The notes under the pieces were generated by a model. That model ran no database searches. It was given only the letters and a program-made list of their open reading frames with translations, and had not been told where the DNA came from. 64,000 bases of DNA from Sneathiella chinensis (GTDB taxonomy: Bacteria; Pseudomonadota; Alphaproteobacteria; Sneathiellales; Sneathiellaceae): assembly GCF_012720115.1 (NCBI RefSeq), contig NZ_VNWN01000004.1, positions 124,001 through 188,000 of the forward strand, written 5' to 3'. This document shows, piece by piece, positions 52,088 to 61,349 of the stretch (its first letter is position 1; the number at the start of each line of letters is the position of its first letter). A program made the translations under genes and the position numbers.

Positions 52088-52978
52088 ATGGAGGACGTTA
52101 AATTGCCAGAGGAAAAACCGGTCATCGGTATTATCGGCGGCAGCGGTGTGTATGATCTGGAAGGTCTTGAGGACACACGCTGGGAAACGGTGACCTCTCC
52201 GTTCGGAGCGCCGTCTGACCAGATCCTGCGCGGCCGGCTGGGCGAGGTGGAGATGGTCTTCCTGCCGCGTCATGGCAGGGGGCACAGGCTGGCTCCGTCA
52301 GAGATCAATTACCGGGCCAATATCGATGCCCTGAAGCGGGCCGGTGTGACCGAGATCGTGTCGGTCAGTGCATGCGGCTCCTTCGAGGAGCGCCTTGCCC
52401 CCGGGACCTTTGTGATTGTGGACCAATTCATTGACCGGACATTTGCCCGCGAAAAAAGCTTCTTTGGAACGGGTCTGGTTGCCCATGTGAGCATGGCCGA
52501 CCCTGTCTGTTCCCGTCTTGGGGACGCATTGGAGGGGGCCGCGGCTGCGAAAGGCATACCGGTGGTACGCGGGGGAACCTATCTGGCGATGGAGGGACCG
52601 CAATTCTCCAGCCGGGCGGAATCCGAGCTGTACCGGAGCTGGAATTGTCAGGTCATTGGCATGACCAATATGCCGGAAGCCAAACTCGCACGGGAAGCAG
52701 AATTGTGTTATGCTACTGTAGCGATGGTAACTGATTACGATTGTTGGCATCCGGATCATGAGAATGTGGACGTATCTGCCGTGATACGTGTTTTGACTGG
52801 GAATGCGGAAAATGCCCGCTCCCTTGTCAGGCACGTTGCGCCTGTTTTGGGGCAGCGCCGCGAGGCCTGCGCTGCCGGGTGCCACCATGCTCTGGACAAT
52901 GCCCTGATCACCGCGCCTGAGGTCCGGGACCCCGAGGTCCTTGCCAGACTGGACGCCGTTGCCGGACGAGTATTATAG
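52088..52978 (+). CDS. mtaP: S-methyl-5'-thioadenosine phosphorylase
   Basis: 296 residues. GIIGGSGVYDLEGLEDTRWE at the start, FLPRHGRGHRLAPSEINYRANI, YLAMEGPQFSSRAES, and GMTNMPEAKLAREAELCYATVAMVTDYDCWH are MTAP signatures. It splits methylthioadenosine from polyamine or other SAM-dependent reactions into adenine and methylthioribose 1-phosphate. Adenine then goes to Apt, encoded 18 bp downstream. PNP is a relative, but the motifs favour MTAP. Confidence 0.95.
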   Translation: MEDVKLPEEKPVIGIIGGSGVYDLEGLEDTRWETVTSPFGAPSDQILRGRLGEVEMVFLPRHGRGHRLAPSEINYRANIDALKRAGVTEIVSVSACGSFEERLAPGTFVIVDQFIDRTFAREKSFFGTGLVAHVSMADPVCSRLGDALEGAAAAKGIPVVRGGTYLAMEGPQFSSRAESELYRSWNCQVIGMTNMPEAKLAREAELCYATVAMVTDYDCWHPDHENVDVSAVIRVLTGNAENARSLVRHVAPVLGQRREACAAGCHHALDNALITAPEVRDPEVLARLDAVAGRVL

Positions 52979-52996
52979 AAACGCAGGATAAGTAAC

Positions 52997-53524
52997 GTGG
53001 ATATCAAAACAGTTATACGAACCATTCCCAACTACCCGAAAGACGGGGTGATGTTCCGGGATATTACAACACTTTGGCAGGATGCTGCAGGACTGCGCAC
53101 GGCCATTGACCAGCTTGTCTGGCCTTATGCGGGGGTTCGTATCGACAAGGTCGCCGGGATCGAGGCGCGGGGGTTTGTACTGGGGGGGGCGATTGCCCAC
53201 CAGCTCAGTGTCGGGTTCGTGCCCGTCCGCAAGCAGGGGAAGCTGCCTGCCGCCACCATCGGCGAGGAATATGATCTTGAATATGGCACGGATATTGTCG
53301 AGATTCATGAGGATGCCATAAAAGAAGGCGAGAATATTCTTCTCGTCGATGACCTGATCGCAACCGGCGGTACGGCCGAAGCGGCGATCAAGCTGATCCG
53401 CCGGGCTGGCGGAACGGTGGTCGGTGCCGCATTTGTCATTGATTTGCCCGACCTTGGCGGGCGTGCACGTGTCGAGAATATGGGAGTGAATGTTCGGACG
53501 CTGTGCGAATTTGAAGGCGACTAA
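52997..53524 (+). CDS. apt: Adenine phosphoribosyltransferase
   Basis: 175 residues with a GTG start. Family signatures: [41 protein letters not shown], and the PRPP loop [14 protein letters not shown]. It makes AMP from adenine and PRPP. It follows mtaP closely, so the pair salvages the adenine of methylthioadenosine. The glyoxalase-like gene follows after 21 bp. Confidence 0.97.
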   Translation: MDIKTVIRTIPNYPKDGVMFRDITTLWQDAAGLRTAIDQLVWPYAGVRIDKVAGIEARGFVLGGAIAHQLSVGFVPVRKQGKLPAATIGEEYDLEYGTDIVEIHEDAIKEGENILLVDDLIATGGTAEAAIKLIRRAGGTVVGAAFVIDLPDLGGRARVENMGVNVRTLCEFEGD

Positions 53525-53545
53525 CTAGAAAAAAGGATACCTGTC

Positions 53546-54403
53546 ATGCCCCACAATATTGTTGGTCTGGACCATACTCTGATTGGTGTTTCAAACCTTG
53601 AGGACGCACGGGAGACCTATCAGCGTCTGGGCTTTACCGTCTCGCCGCGCGGGTCCCATATTGGCTGGGGCACGGCCAATTACTGCATCATGTTCCCGGA
53701 TGACTATATCGAGTTGCTGGGCATCGTGAACGCGGATCTGGACAGCAATGGGCTGGACAGGCTTCTGGAAGAGCGGGGCGAGGGGTTGCTGGGGTTGGCC
53801 CTTGCCACAGACAATGCAGAGGCCACCCACCAGTCCCTGACGCAGGAAGGCTTGGCCCCTGCACCCGTTGCCGACCTGAAGCGCCAATTGGAACTGGAAA
53901 GCGGTGCGGTAACCCCGGAATTCAAGCTGGTCCGCTTGCGGACGGAAGGGATGCCCCAGCACAGTTTGTTCTTCTGTCATCACCTGACCCCAGACCTGAT
54001 CCGTCAGGCGGACTGGATGGTTCATGACAATGGCGCGGACCATATTGCGTCGCTGGTGGTTTTGGTGGATAACCCGACCGAACTCCGGGAATATTATACC
54101 CGTCTATGCGGTGTTATTAACGTGACCCAGACGGACAGTACCCTGACCGTGCAAATTGGCCGTCTGAAGCTGATCTTTGTAAATGACAAGGATCTGGACC
54201 TGCTGTATCCGGGCCTGACCATTGATGAAGACTGGCCCGAATTCCCTTATCTGCTGGCCATGACAGTGGCGGTGAAGGATCTGGAGGAAACGGGCGCCTA
54301 TCTTGAAAAGGCAGGCGTACAGGCCCAGAAGATTGCCAATGGCAGCCTTAGAATTCACCCAAAAGATGCCTGCGGTGTTCTTCTTGAATTCAGTCGGGCC
54401 TGA
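53546..54403 (+). CDS. Glyoxalase-like (VOC superfamily) protein
   Basis: 285 residues of the Glyoxalase_3/VOC type with two units. LDHTLIGVSNLEDARETYQRLGFTVSPRGSHIGWGTANYCIMFPDDYIELLGIV (residues 8-60) is the classic first unit. The second begins about residue 155 (NGADHIASLVVLV) and ends with ACGVLLEFSRA. Relatives may be dioxygenases, hydrolases or lactoylglutathione-lyase-like enzymes. It lies in the mtaP-apt operon, but no link to methionine salvage is known to me. A palindrome follows. Confidence 0.8.
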   Translation: MPHNIVGLDHTLIGVSNLEDARETYQRLGFTVSPRGSHIGWGTANYCIMFPDDYIELLGIVNADLDSNGLDRLLEERGEGLLGLALATDNAEATHQSLTQEGLAPAPVADLKRQLELESGAVTPEFKLVRLRTEGMPQHSLFFCHHLTPDLIRQADWMVHDNGADHIASLVVLVDNPTELREYYTRLCGVINVTQTDSTLTVQIGRLKLIFVNDKDLDLLYPGLTIDEDWPEFPYLLAMTVAVKDLEETGAYLEKAGVQAQKIANGSLRIHPKDACGVLLEFSRA

Positions 54404-54422
54404 TCTGACCCCTACTTGATCT

Positions 54423-54442
54423 GTGCCGCCTGCAGGCGGCAC
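54423..54442. terminator. Short GC palindrome between convergent genes
   Basis: GTGCCGCC (54423-54430) and GGCGGCAC (54435-54442) form a perfect 8-bp stem with a TGCA loop. It sits between the stop of the glyoxalase-like gene and the convergent stop of the dienelactone hydrolase gene. It could end both transcripts, though the T-run is poor. Confidence 0.55.
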
Positions 54443-55105
54443 TCAACTTTCTGAAAGAAATTGCATGCTGCGGTCAAGGGCCAGCTTGGCCGCCGCAGCG
54501 TTGTAACTGCTCCGCTTGTCGCAGTTGAACCCGTGCTGGGCCTGATAGATATAGGTCCTGACCTCGGGATGGGCGTTCATGATGGTATCCACATCGGTCA
54601 TGGGGATGGCATGATCCTGATCCCCGAAATGCAGCATGGTCGGAATTTGGGGTTTCTGGTCGATAAGGCCGATTATCCCGCCCCCGTAATAGCCAATGGC
54701 CTTGGCAAAGGCCGGGAGGTTGCAGGCCGCGAGATAAGCCAGCCGACCACCCCAGCAATAGCCGATACAGGAGACCGAGCCCACGTCCGCAATGGTCTGG
54801 CGGGCGGCCTCGATATCCAGCAGGGCATCCTCATCGCGGATGCTGTTCTTCAGGCGAATGCCCTCTTTCATCCCCGCCTCGTCGTAACCAAGGTCAACAT
54901 TGCGTTGTTCCCGGTCAAACAGGGCCGGGGCGATGGCGGTGTAGCCGTGGGAGGCGAAGCGGTTGCACACATCCTGAATATGGCCGTTGACGCCAAAGAT
55001 TTCCTGCAGGATGACCACACCGCCTTTCGGGGTACCGGCTGCAGGGGAAAGATAGGCTTGTAACCTGTGCCCATCGGCTGCGCTGATTTCAATCATCTTT
55101 CCCAT
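54443..55105 (-). CDS. Dienelactone hydrolase family protein
   Basis: 220 residues, alpha/beta-hydrolase. The nucleophile is Cys in CIGYCWGGRLA, with Asp in HFGDQDHAIP and His in YQAQHGFNC, the Cys-Asp-His triad of dienelactone hydrolases. VVILQEIFGVNGHIQDVCNRFASHGY is the usual N-terminal stretch. It could act in aromatic breakdown or as a general esterase. No aromatic-degradation genes are nearby, so the substrate is open. The NfeD gene is 13 bp upstream on the same strand. Confidence 0.9.
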   Translation of the reverse strand: MGKMIEISAADGHRLQAYLSPAAGTPKGGVVILQEIFGVNGHIQDVCNRFASHGYTAIAPALFDREQRNVDLGYDEAGMKEGIRLKNSIRDEDALLDIEAARQTIADVGSVSCIGYCWGGRLAYLAACNLPAFAKAIGYYGGGIIGLIDQKPQIPTMLHFGDQDHAIPMTDVDTIMNAHPEVRTYIYQAQHGFNCDKRSSYNAAAAKLALDRSMQFLSES

Positions 55106-55118
55106 TGCAGGTCTCCTT

Positions 55119-55580
55119 TTACTTTTTTGGTTCCACGATCAGCAGAATGCCGTCCACGCCGGTAACGGTGACGGTGCCGCCCGCAGGCATGTCCGGGCCG
55201 GATACGGACCACTGGGTATCATCTACATGGATTTTACCCCGACCATTGACAATGGCCTCGGTCAGGTTGAAGTTCCGCCCCACATACTGGGCCCCCCGTT
55301 GGTTCAGCTTGAGGTTATCCTCAACACCGGGTTTCTTGCGAAGCAGGCCCTTGACCACCACGATACTGACAACCGAGAAAAGGGCGAACAGGGTCCATTG
55401 ATATTCCCAGGGCAGGGACGGGAAGGCCAGCACGATAATGCCGACCAGCCCGGCGGAAATCCCCAGCCAAAGCAGGACAAAGGTCGGGGCAAAGATTTCC
55501 AGGATCACAAACAGGATCGCAAGGGCCCACCACCCCCAATAGCTGAGGTCGGCAACCCATTGAATGGCGCTTTCAAGCAT
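55119..55580 (-). CDS. NfeD family membrane protein
   Basis: 153 residues: two or three membrane helices near the N-terminus (LSYWGWWALAILFVILEIFAPTFVLLWLGISAGLVGIIV across two) and a C-terminal OB-fold domain (RGKIHVDDTQWSVSGPDMPAGGTVTVTGVDGILLIV). NfeD proteins accompany SPFH/stomatin proteins and help form membrane microdomains or control proteases. Here it lies 5 bp after the SPFH gene, the standard pair. It acts in the inner membrane. Confidence 0.92.
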   Translation of the reverse strand: MLESAIQWVADLSYWGWWALAILFVILEIFAPTFVLLWLGISAGLVGIIVLAFPSLPWEYQWTLFALFSVVSIVVVKGLLRKKPGVEDNLKLNQRGAQYVGRNFNLTEAIVNGRGKIHVDDTQWSVSGPDMPAGGTVTVTGVDGILLIVEPKK

Positions 55581-55585
55581 GACGG

Positions 55586-56566
55586 TTACTCGCTGCTGGG
55601 GACGCTGCCGGTGGATCGCGTACCAGACGAGCCGCCCGTGTTATTATTGCCAAAAACTTCCTTGGCAATGCTGCCAATGCCGCCAAGGCTGCCGATAAGG
55701 GCGCTGGCTTCCATGGGCATGAGGACAACCTTGGAGTTGCGGGCAGACCCGATTTCCTTCATGGCTTCCACATATTTCTGGGCAACGAAGTAGTTGATGG
55801 ACTGCATGTCGCCCTTGGCGATGGCTTCGGACACATCCAGGGTTGCCTTGGCTTCCGCCTGCGCCAGACGCTCGCGGGCCTCGGCGTCACGGTAGGCGGC
55901 CTCACGGCGTCCTTCCGCTTCAAGGATCGCGGATTTCTTCTCACCTTCCGCTTTCAGGATTTCAGCCTGACGGAAGCCTTCTGCCTCAAGAACCACGGCC
56001 CGTTTTTCCCGTTCCGCCTTCATCTGGCGGGCCATGGCCTCGACAAGGTCAACAGGCGGGGTGATGTCTTTAATCTCGACACGGGTGACCTTGATCCCCC
56101 ACGGGGTAGAGGCCTGATCGATGACATGGAGAAGCCGGACATTGATGTCGTCACGGTTGCTGAGGGCGTTGTCCAGATCCATGGAGCCAAGGACGGTTCT
56201 CAGGTTGGTCTGGGCAAGGTTCTGGACAGCACGTTCCAGATCACGAACCTCATAGGCGGCCTTCGCGGCATCCAGCACCTGATAGAACAGGACACCGTCT
56301 ACCTCGACCATGGCGTTGTCACGGGTAATGACTTCCTGTGTGGGGATGTCGAGGACCTGTTCCATCATGTTCAGGCGGGCCCCAATACGGTCCACGAAAG
56401 GCAGGATCAGGCCCAGACCCGGCGCCAGGCTTCTGGTGTAGCGGCCGAACCTTTCAACGGTGAATTGGGAGCCTTGCGGCACCACGGTAACACCCATAAA
56501 GACGACGACGAGTGCGAATATAACCAGAAGAATAACAACAATTGCGAAACCGGACAGGAAATCCAT
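55586..56566 (-). CDS. SPFH/stomatin-like membrane protein (QmcA type)
   Basis: 326 residues from ATG 56566. A single N-terminal membrane helix (FAIVVILLVIFALVVVFMG) is followed by an SPFH domain (VPQGSQFTVERFGRYTRSLAPGLGLILPFVDRI over residues 32-65) and a coiled coil rich in Ala/Glu (QMKAEREKRAVVLEAEG). A Gly/Ser-rich end with NNNTGG follows. It forms large oligomers and works with NfeD and FtsH-type proteases. The ATG at 56581, five codons upstream, is less likely. Confidence 0.93.
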   Translation of the reverse strand: MDFLSGFAIVVILLVIFALVVVFMGVTVVPQGSQFTVERFGRYTRSLAPGLGLILPFVDRIGARLNMMEQVLDIPTQEVITRDNAMVEVDGVLFYQVLDAAKAAYEVRDLERAVQNLAQTNLRTVLGSMDLDNALSNRDDINVRLLHVIDQASTPWGIKVTRVEIKDITPPVDLVEAMARQMKAEREKRAVVLEAEGFRQAEILKAEGEKKSAILEAEGRREAAYRDAEARERLAQAEAKATLDVSEAIAKGDMQSINYFVAQKYVEAMKEIGSARNSKVVLMPMEASALIGSLGGIGSIAKEVFGNNNTGGSSGTRSTGSVPSSE

Positions 56567-56774
56567 CCTTCTCTCCCCCAAATAAAGGTAACGTGAAAAT
56601 ATGCCTTATGATACCACAAATGAGAGGGCGGTCGAGAAGATAAGGCTCTGAAACCGTTACAGGTTTTTGTCAGACTTCTATCAGGGGAAAGTGAGGGTGG
56701 GCCAATCGGGCCATTTGTCCGGAGGGGAGCGATGCGTCAGACCGTCCGGAAAATTCTTGAAAAAGGGAGATGCA

Positions 56775-56804
56775 CTGTATTGGAGGCCGGAACCTCCAAT
56801 ACAG
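56775..56804. terminator. 12-bp hairpin after ychF
   Basis: CTGTATTGGAGG (56775-56786) and CCTCCAATACAG (56793-56804) pair perfectly with a 6-nt loop. It lies 10 bp past the ychF stop, on its 3' side. A weak T-rich stretch (TCTCCCTTTTTC) follows on the minus strand 7 bp later. Terminator or mRNA-stabilising structure. Confidence 0.6.
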
Positions 56805-56814
56805 AAAAGCTGGT

Positions 56815-57912
56815 TTAGTTCGCGAAACGGAAATGCAGGACATCCCCGTCCTGAACCACATATTCCTTGCCTTCCAGACGCATCTGGCCGGCGTCCTTGG
56901 CACCCGCTTCACCGTTATGGGTGACATAGGCGTCATAGGCGATGGATTCAGCGCGGATAAAGCCTTTTTCAAAGTCGGTATGGATCACACCGGCGGCCTG
57001 CGGGGCCTTCGTCCCGGCGGTAATGGTCCATGCCCGGCATTCCTTGGGGCCCACCGTGAAATAGGTAATCAGGTCCAGAAGTTTGTATCCGGCCTTGATG
57101 ATCCGGCCAAGACCGGTTTCATTCAATCCCAGATCGGACAGGAACTCGGCGCGTTCCTCGTTATCAAGCTGGGCGACCTCTGCCTCGATGGCGGCGGAAA
57201 TAACAACGGATTCCGCGCTTTCGGCCTTGGCTTTTTCTTCCACGCGGGCAGACAGTTCGTTGCCGCTGGCAGCGCTGTCCTCGTCCACGTTGCAGACATA
57301 AAGGATCGGCTTGGAGGTCAGCAGTTGAAGGTTGCGGAAGGCCCGCTTTTCATCGTCCTGCAGTTCAACCATGCGGGCCGGTTTGCCGTCGCGCAGAACC
57401 ACCAGTGCCTTGTCGATCAGGGCCTGTGTCTGGATGGCTTCCTTGTCGCCGCCCTTGATTTTCTTGGCTAGGTTTTCCGCGCGCCGTTCCAGACTTTCCA
57501 GATCGGCCAGCATCAGTTCCGTTTCAATGGTTTCGGCATCTGAAAGGGGATCGACCTTGCCATCCACATGGGTGATGTCGTCATTTTCAAAGCAGCGAAT
57601 GACCTGGATAATGGCGTCCACTTCGCGGATATGGGACAGGAACTTGTTGCCAAGACCTTCCCCGCTGGCGGCACCGCGAACCAGTCCGGCGATGTCGACA
57701 AATTCAAGCTGGGTCGGGATAATTTCCTTGGAACCGGCGATGGCCGCCAGTTTTTCCATACGCTCGTCCGGGACCGGAACCTGACCGGTGTTTGGCTCGA
57801 TAGTACAGAACGGGTAGTTTTCCGCAGCGGCCTGCGCCGTTTCGGTCAGAGCATTGAAGAGGGTGGATTTGCCGACATTGGGCAACCCAACGATCCCACA
57901 TTTAAAGCCCAT
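56815..57912 (-). CDS. ychF: Ribosome-binding ATPase/GTPase YchF
   Basis: 365 residues from ATG 57912. The G1 motif [15 protein letters not shown] is at residues 8-22, followed by the Obg-like G3 [20 protein letters not shown]; the G4 motif is changed to NVDE, which explains the ATP preference of YchF. The C-terminal TGS domain ([15 protein letters not shown]) is typical. It overlaps the end of pth by 11 bp, the normal pth-ychF order. A role in translation and stress is known for the family. Confidence 0.97.
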   Translation of the reverse strand: MGFKCGIVGLPNVGKSTLFNALTETAQAAAENYPFCTIEPNTGQVPVPDERMEKLAAIAGSKEIIPTQLEFVDIAGLVRGAASGEGLGNKFLSHIREVDAIIQVIRCFENDDITHVDGKVDPLSDAETIETELMLADLESLERRAENLAKKIKGGDKEAIQTQALIDKALVVLRDGKPARMVELQDDEKRAFRNLQLLTSKPILYVCNVDEDSAASGNELSARVEEKAKAESAESVVISAAIEAEVAQLDNEERAEFLSDLGLNETGLGRIIKAGYKLLDLITYFTVGPKECRAWTITAGTKAPQAAGVIHTDFEKGFIRAESIAYDAYVTHNGEAGAKDAGQMRLEGKEYVVQDGDVLHFRFAN

Positions 57913-58525
57913 TGCCAGTCTCCTTACCTTTTGGTTGGGCCCCGCTTTTCTTTTTCGGCGGTGCCGTGTCCAATGCAATCTTGTTCATAAAACCAGCGTC
58001 ATCCCCGCGGATCATAAGCTCGATATTCCGGGCGACACTGTCGATAATGGTATCGGCGATCTTGCGTTCCTCTTTCGAGAAATCCTTGAGCACATAGCCG
58101 GATACAAGGGCCTTGTCCCCCGGATGGCCAATGCCAAGACGAACACGCTGGAAGTTTTTCCCCATATGGGCATCAATGGAACGGATGCCGTTATTGCCCC
58201 CGTGACCACCGCCGGTTTTAACCCGGACTTTCCCCATGGGCAGGTCAAGTTCGTCATGCAGGACAATAATATCTTCGGGGGGTATTTTGTAGAAACGGGC
58301 GGCCTCACCAACGGAGCGGCCGGACTCGTTCATATAGGTTGTTGGCTTCAGGGCCAGAACCTTTTCATTTCCAATGCGCCCTTCTGCGACAAGACCTTGA
58401 AAGCGGATCTTCTCGGGCCCAAAGGAATGGCGGCGGATGATCTCATCCACCGCCAGAAATCCATAATTATGCCGATTATCAGCATATCCCTTGCCGGGGT
58501 TGCCGAGGCCAACCAGCAGAATCAT
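57902..58525 (-). CDS. pth: Peptidyl-tRNA hydrolase
   Basis: 207 residues. [20 protein letters not shown] is the N-terminal signature with the catalytic His in [19 protein letters not shown] with Asn, and [28 protein letters not shown] (split) with the second Asn and Asp, follow. It frees stalled tRNAs from peptides. The basic C-terminal tail ([14 protein letters not shown]) is longer than in E. coli. It starts 14 bp after the rplY stop and ends inside ychF. Confidence 0.97.
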   Translation of the reverse strand: MILLVGLGNPGKGYADNRHNYGFLAVDEIIRRHSFGPEKIRFQGLVAEGRIGNEKVLALKPTTYMNESGRSVGEAARFYKIPPEDIIVLHDELDLPMGKVRVKTGGGHGGNNGIRSIDAHMGKNFQRVRLGIGHPGDKALVSGYVLKDFSKEERKIADTIIDSVARNIELMIRGDDAGFMNKIALDTAPPKKKSGAQPKGKETGNGL

Positions 58526-58539
58526 TGATCATTCCAATC

Positions 58540-59163
58540 TTATTCTTCGCCGGCTTCTTCTTCGCCTTCACCTTCGTCGGCTGCGTCGCCCGCACCACCG
58601 CTTGGTGCAGCAATCGTAGCAACGGTGAAGTCACGATCGGTGATTGTCGGCTCGGTGCCCTTCGGCAGGGTGAAGTTGGAGATGTGTACGGAATCGCCGA
58701 TATCGAAGGCAGACAGGTCGATTTCGATTGTTTCCGGGATGTTTCCAGCCGGAACCATCAGTTCAACTTCGTGACGAACAACGTTCAGGACGCCGCCGCG
58801 AACCAGACCCTTACAGGCGTCTTCGTTCAGGAAGGTAACCGGAACCATGACGGCAATCTGGGATTTCGCGGAAACACGCAGGAAGTCGACGTGAACCGGA
58901 GTGTCCTTAACCGGGTGCAGCTGCAGGTCACGCGGAAGAACGTTGTGTTTGTCCTTGCCAACCTGAACAGTGTAGATGGTGGACAGGAAAGAGCCGGTAT
59001 TCAGGACTTTGACAAGTTCCTTGGTTTCCAGAGAGATGGAAACAGGGTCTTTCTTGTCACCATAAATAACAGCAGGGGTCCGGCCTTCACGACGAAGTGC
59101 ACGGGAGGTCCCCTTTCCAACCCGGTCGCGCTTTTCAGCGATCAAAGTTACATTTTCGCTCAT
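58540..59163 (-). CDS. rplY: 50S ribosomal protein L25 (CTC/TL5 form)
   Basis: 207 residues from ATG 59163, preceded by [39 protein letters not shown] is the 5S-rRNA-binding domain; the second beta-domain ([15 protein letters not shown]) marks the two-domain CTC type. An acidic tail ([12 protein letters not shown]) is typical of alphaproteobacteria. It is part of prs-rplY-pth-ychF. A strong hairpin lies in its leader. Confidence 0.96.
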   Translation of the reverse strand: MSENVTLIAEKRDRVGKGTSRALRREGRTPAVIYGDKKDPVSISLETKELVKVLNTGSFLSTIYTVQVGKDKHNVLPRDLQLHPVKDTPVHVDFLRVSAKSQIAVMVPVTFLNEDACKGLVRGGVLNVVRHEVELMVPAGNIPETIEIDLSAFDIGDSVHISNFTLPKGTEPTITDRDFTVATIAAPSGGAGDAADEGEGEEEAGEE

Positions 59164-59186
59164 TACTTTTCTCCTATTAACGAGCA

Positions 59187-59208
59187 ACACCGGGAGAACT
59201 CCCGGTGT
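59187..59208. promoter_or_regulatory. Perfect hairpin between prs and rplY
   Basis: ACACCGGGAG (59187-59196) and CTCCCGGTGT (59199-59208) form a 10-bp stem with almost no loop. It lies 24 bp before the rplY start on the minus strand, upstream of its AGGAG. It may partly terminate prs transcripts or shape rplY translation; no T-run follows. Confidence 0.55.
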
Positions 59209-59260
59209 CTGGTTGACGTGTGCCTCCAGGGGTGCCCACGCCGGGAAATCCTGTTCGCTT

Positions 59261-60196
59261 TTAGTCGAACAGGCTGGAAACAGATGTTTCCATTGAAATA
59301 CGTTTCATTGCCTCACCCAGCAGGGGGGCAACTGAAATCTGGCGCATCTTGTCGGAGACCTTGAAGGCTTCCGTTGCCAGAATACTGTCTGTTGTGACCA
59401 TTTCATCAAGGGCAGAGCCGTCAATACGGGCGATGGCACCGCCGGACAGCACACCGTGCGTCACGTAACCCACAACGCGCTTGGCCCCTTTTTCCATCAG
59501 GGCATTGGCAGCATTGCAAAGGGTTCCGGCGCTGTCGACAATGTCGTCTACCAGAATACAGGTCTGGCCTTGCACGTCCCCGATGATATTCATCACTTCG
59601 GAAACACCGGCCTTTTCACGGCGCTTATCAACGATCGCGAGATTTGCGTCAAGCCTTTTGGCGAAGGCACGGGCCCGAACCACACCGCCCACATCAGGGG
59701 AAACAATCGTGATATCGCCGCCACGGCCATAATGTTCCTCAACATCGGGAACGATGACGGGCGCGGAAAACAGATTGTCGGTCGGAATATCGAAGAAGCC
59801 CTGGATCTGGCCTGCATGCAGGTCCATGGTCAGAACACGGTCGGCGCCGGCTGTGGTGATCAGGTTGGCGACCAGTTTGGCGGAGATCGGGGTTCTGGGT
59901 CCCGGTTTCCGATCCTGCCGGGCATAGCCGAAATAGGGCAGGACAGCAGTGATTCGTTTTGCAGAGGCACGTTTCAGTGCGTCAATGCAGACCAGCAGTT
60001 CCATCAGGTGGTCGTTTGCCGGATACGATGTCGGCTGGATAAGGAAGAGGTCCTCACCGCGAACATTTTCGTGAATTTCCACGAAAATTTCCATGTCCGA
60101 GAAACGACGGACGGCTGCGTCCGTTAAGGGAAGATCGAGATATTTTGCAACAGCTTCAGCCAAGGGGCGATTACTGTTTCCCGCAAGCACTTTCAT
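59261..60196 (-). CDS. prs: Ribose-phosphate pyrophosphokinase
   Basis: 311 residues. [20 protein letters not shown] begins a class I PRPP synthase; [45 protein letters not shown] (catalytic loop), [18 protein letters not shown] and the PRPP loop [17 protein letters not shown] are conserved. It makes PRPP from ribose 5-phosphate and ATP, which serves Upp and Apt encoded in this same window. First gene of prs-rplY-pth-ychF. Confidence 0.98.
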   Translation of the reverse strand: MKVLAGNSNRPLAEAVAKYLDLPLTDAAVRRFSDMEIFVEIHENVRGEDLFLIQPTSYPANDHLMELLVCIDALKRASAKRITAVLPYFGYARQDRKPGPRTPISAKLVANLITTAGADRVLTMDLHAGQIQGFFDIPTDNLFSAPVIVPDVEEHYGRGGDITIVSPDVGGVVRARAFAKRLDANLAIVDKRREKAGVSEVMNIIGDVQGQTCILVDDIVDSAGTLCNAANALMEKGAKRVVGYVTHGVLSGGAIARIDGSALDEMVTTDSILATEAFKVSDKMRQISVAPLLGEAMKRISMETSVSSLFD

Positions 60197-60354
60197 ATGA
60201 ACGGTCCTTAGGCCAATAAAGGGCTCTGTTCAATCAAACAACAAAGCGTACCGGGCATTGCAAAATGCGGGCTCGGCAGCGGGCGGAACTTACCAAGGGG
60301 TAACAGTTCTGTAAACTTTTTATACGCCTGTTTTTGCCCTGATTTATGTTTATT

Positions 60355-61212
60355 TCAGCTTTTTTTTCGAAAAAACTCCGGTTCAGCTTCCCTGAGTAGT
60401 TTCAGGACCCCCCGCGCGCCACCTTTGGCAACGGCAATGGCCACTTCACCCCACGGACCGTTCAGGGTTCCGGCCCTGATTCTGTTCCTTTGTTCAACCT
60501 TGCCAATGAATTCGCCATTTCGGCGTTCCAGTTGCCAGCGGATTGTCACCACCTGCGTGCCGCCCATGGGTTTTGTCAGGTCAACCTGACCCTTGACGAC
60601 ATAATTGGCCGTCCAGATGTCCGGTTTTACATCAATGCCGTAGGCCGCAATTTCATCCTGCATGGCAGCAGACAGGGATTCTGACGCATCGCCGGGGGCG
60701 GCGGGCAGAACCGGAATGAACAGGGCCGGGGTTTGCATCTGGTCGAAATTGATGCCGGATCCCCCTAGCATGATATCGATTTCACTGGCGGATTTCAGGA
60801 TCACATCCCGATGATCCGGTTCCTCGAATAGGGGGCCGGGAAGGATGTCCCCGATCTTCTGGCTGGTGATCAGGCCGGACGGGCGTCCTTGCGGGTCCAG
60901 GATTTCCCATTCGACAAAGGCCGCATTCTTTTCAAGAAAAACGCGGCTGATAACAGAATAGCGGTTCTCTACAGCCTCGCCGGTAAAGGCGGCAATACCA
61001 AGTTCCTGAAGCTGATCCGCAAGATCGGTGGGCAGGTCTTCGGGGCCATTTTCTGTCGGGGCGATATAGAGAGAGGCGCGGGGGCCGGGTGCCGCGCTCC
61101 ATGTGGCCTTGGCCTCGGGCTGGAAGGGGCGTTCAAGGGGCTGGCAGGCGGCCAGAAAAGCCATCGCCATTGCCGACGCAAGAAGTCCGTAATGTTTCAA
61201 TCTACAGGGCAC
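60355..61212 (-). CDS. Putative lipoprotein of unknown function
   Basis: About 285 residues. A signal peptide (GLLASAMAMAFLAAC) with lipobox LAAC at about residues 20-23 implies lipid attachment. The mature part is soluble; repeated short motifs (TKPMGGTQVVTIRWQLERRNGEFIGKVEQRNRI, residues 214-246) suggest a beta-rich fold. The start is uncertain: GTG 61212, or TTG 61200, which begins one base after the stop of a 21-residue hydrophobic ORF. Family not recognised; it lies downstream of pgeF, 138 bp away, on the same strand. Confidence 0.7.
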   Translation of the reverse strand: MPCRLKHYGLLASAMAMAFLAACQPLERPFQPEAKATWSAAPGPRASLYIAPTENGPEDLPTDLADQLQELGIAAFTGEAVENRYSVISRVFLEKNAAFVEWEILDPQGRPSGLITSQKIGDILPGPLFEEPDHRDVILKSASEIDIMLGGSGINFDQMQTPALFIPVLPAAPGDASESLSAAMQDEIAAYGIDVKPDIWTANYVVKGQVDLTKPMGGTQVVTIRWQLERRNGEFIGKVEQRNRIRAGTLNGPWGEVAIAVAKGGARGVLKLLREAEPEFFRKKS

Positions 61213-61267
61213 AGGTCGCTAGTAATCCCAACAGGCACAAGAAAAGAAAAATCACCAAATGCGGCAT
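61202..61267 (-). CDS. Possible 21-residue hydrophobic ORF upstream of the lipoprotein gene
   Basis: ATG 61267 has AGAGGA about 6 bp upstream. The 21 codons encode an almost wholly hydrophobic peptide (VIFLFLCLLGLLATCAL) ending at TAG 61202-61204. TTG 61200 of the lipoprotein follows one base later; GTG 61212 would overlap. Either a membrane micropeptide or a coupling leader that sets lipoprotein translation. Small size keeps confidence low. Confidence 0.3.
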   Translation of the reverse strand: MPHLVIFLFLCLLGLLATCAL

Positions 61268-61349
61268 GGTTGGTCCTCTATGGTCAACGTCAGGGGAGCC
61301 GGGTAGACCCTAAGCGAAATCGGGGATTAAAATCAATGTGAATATGTGC

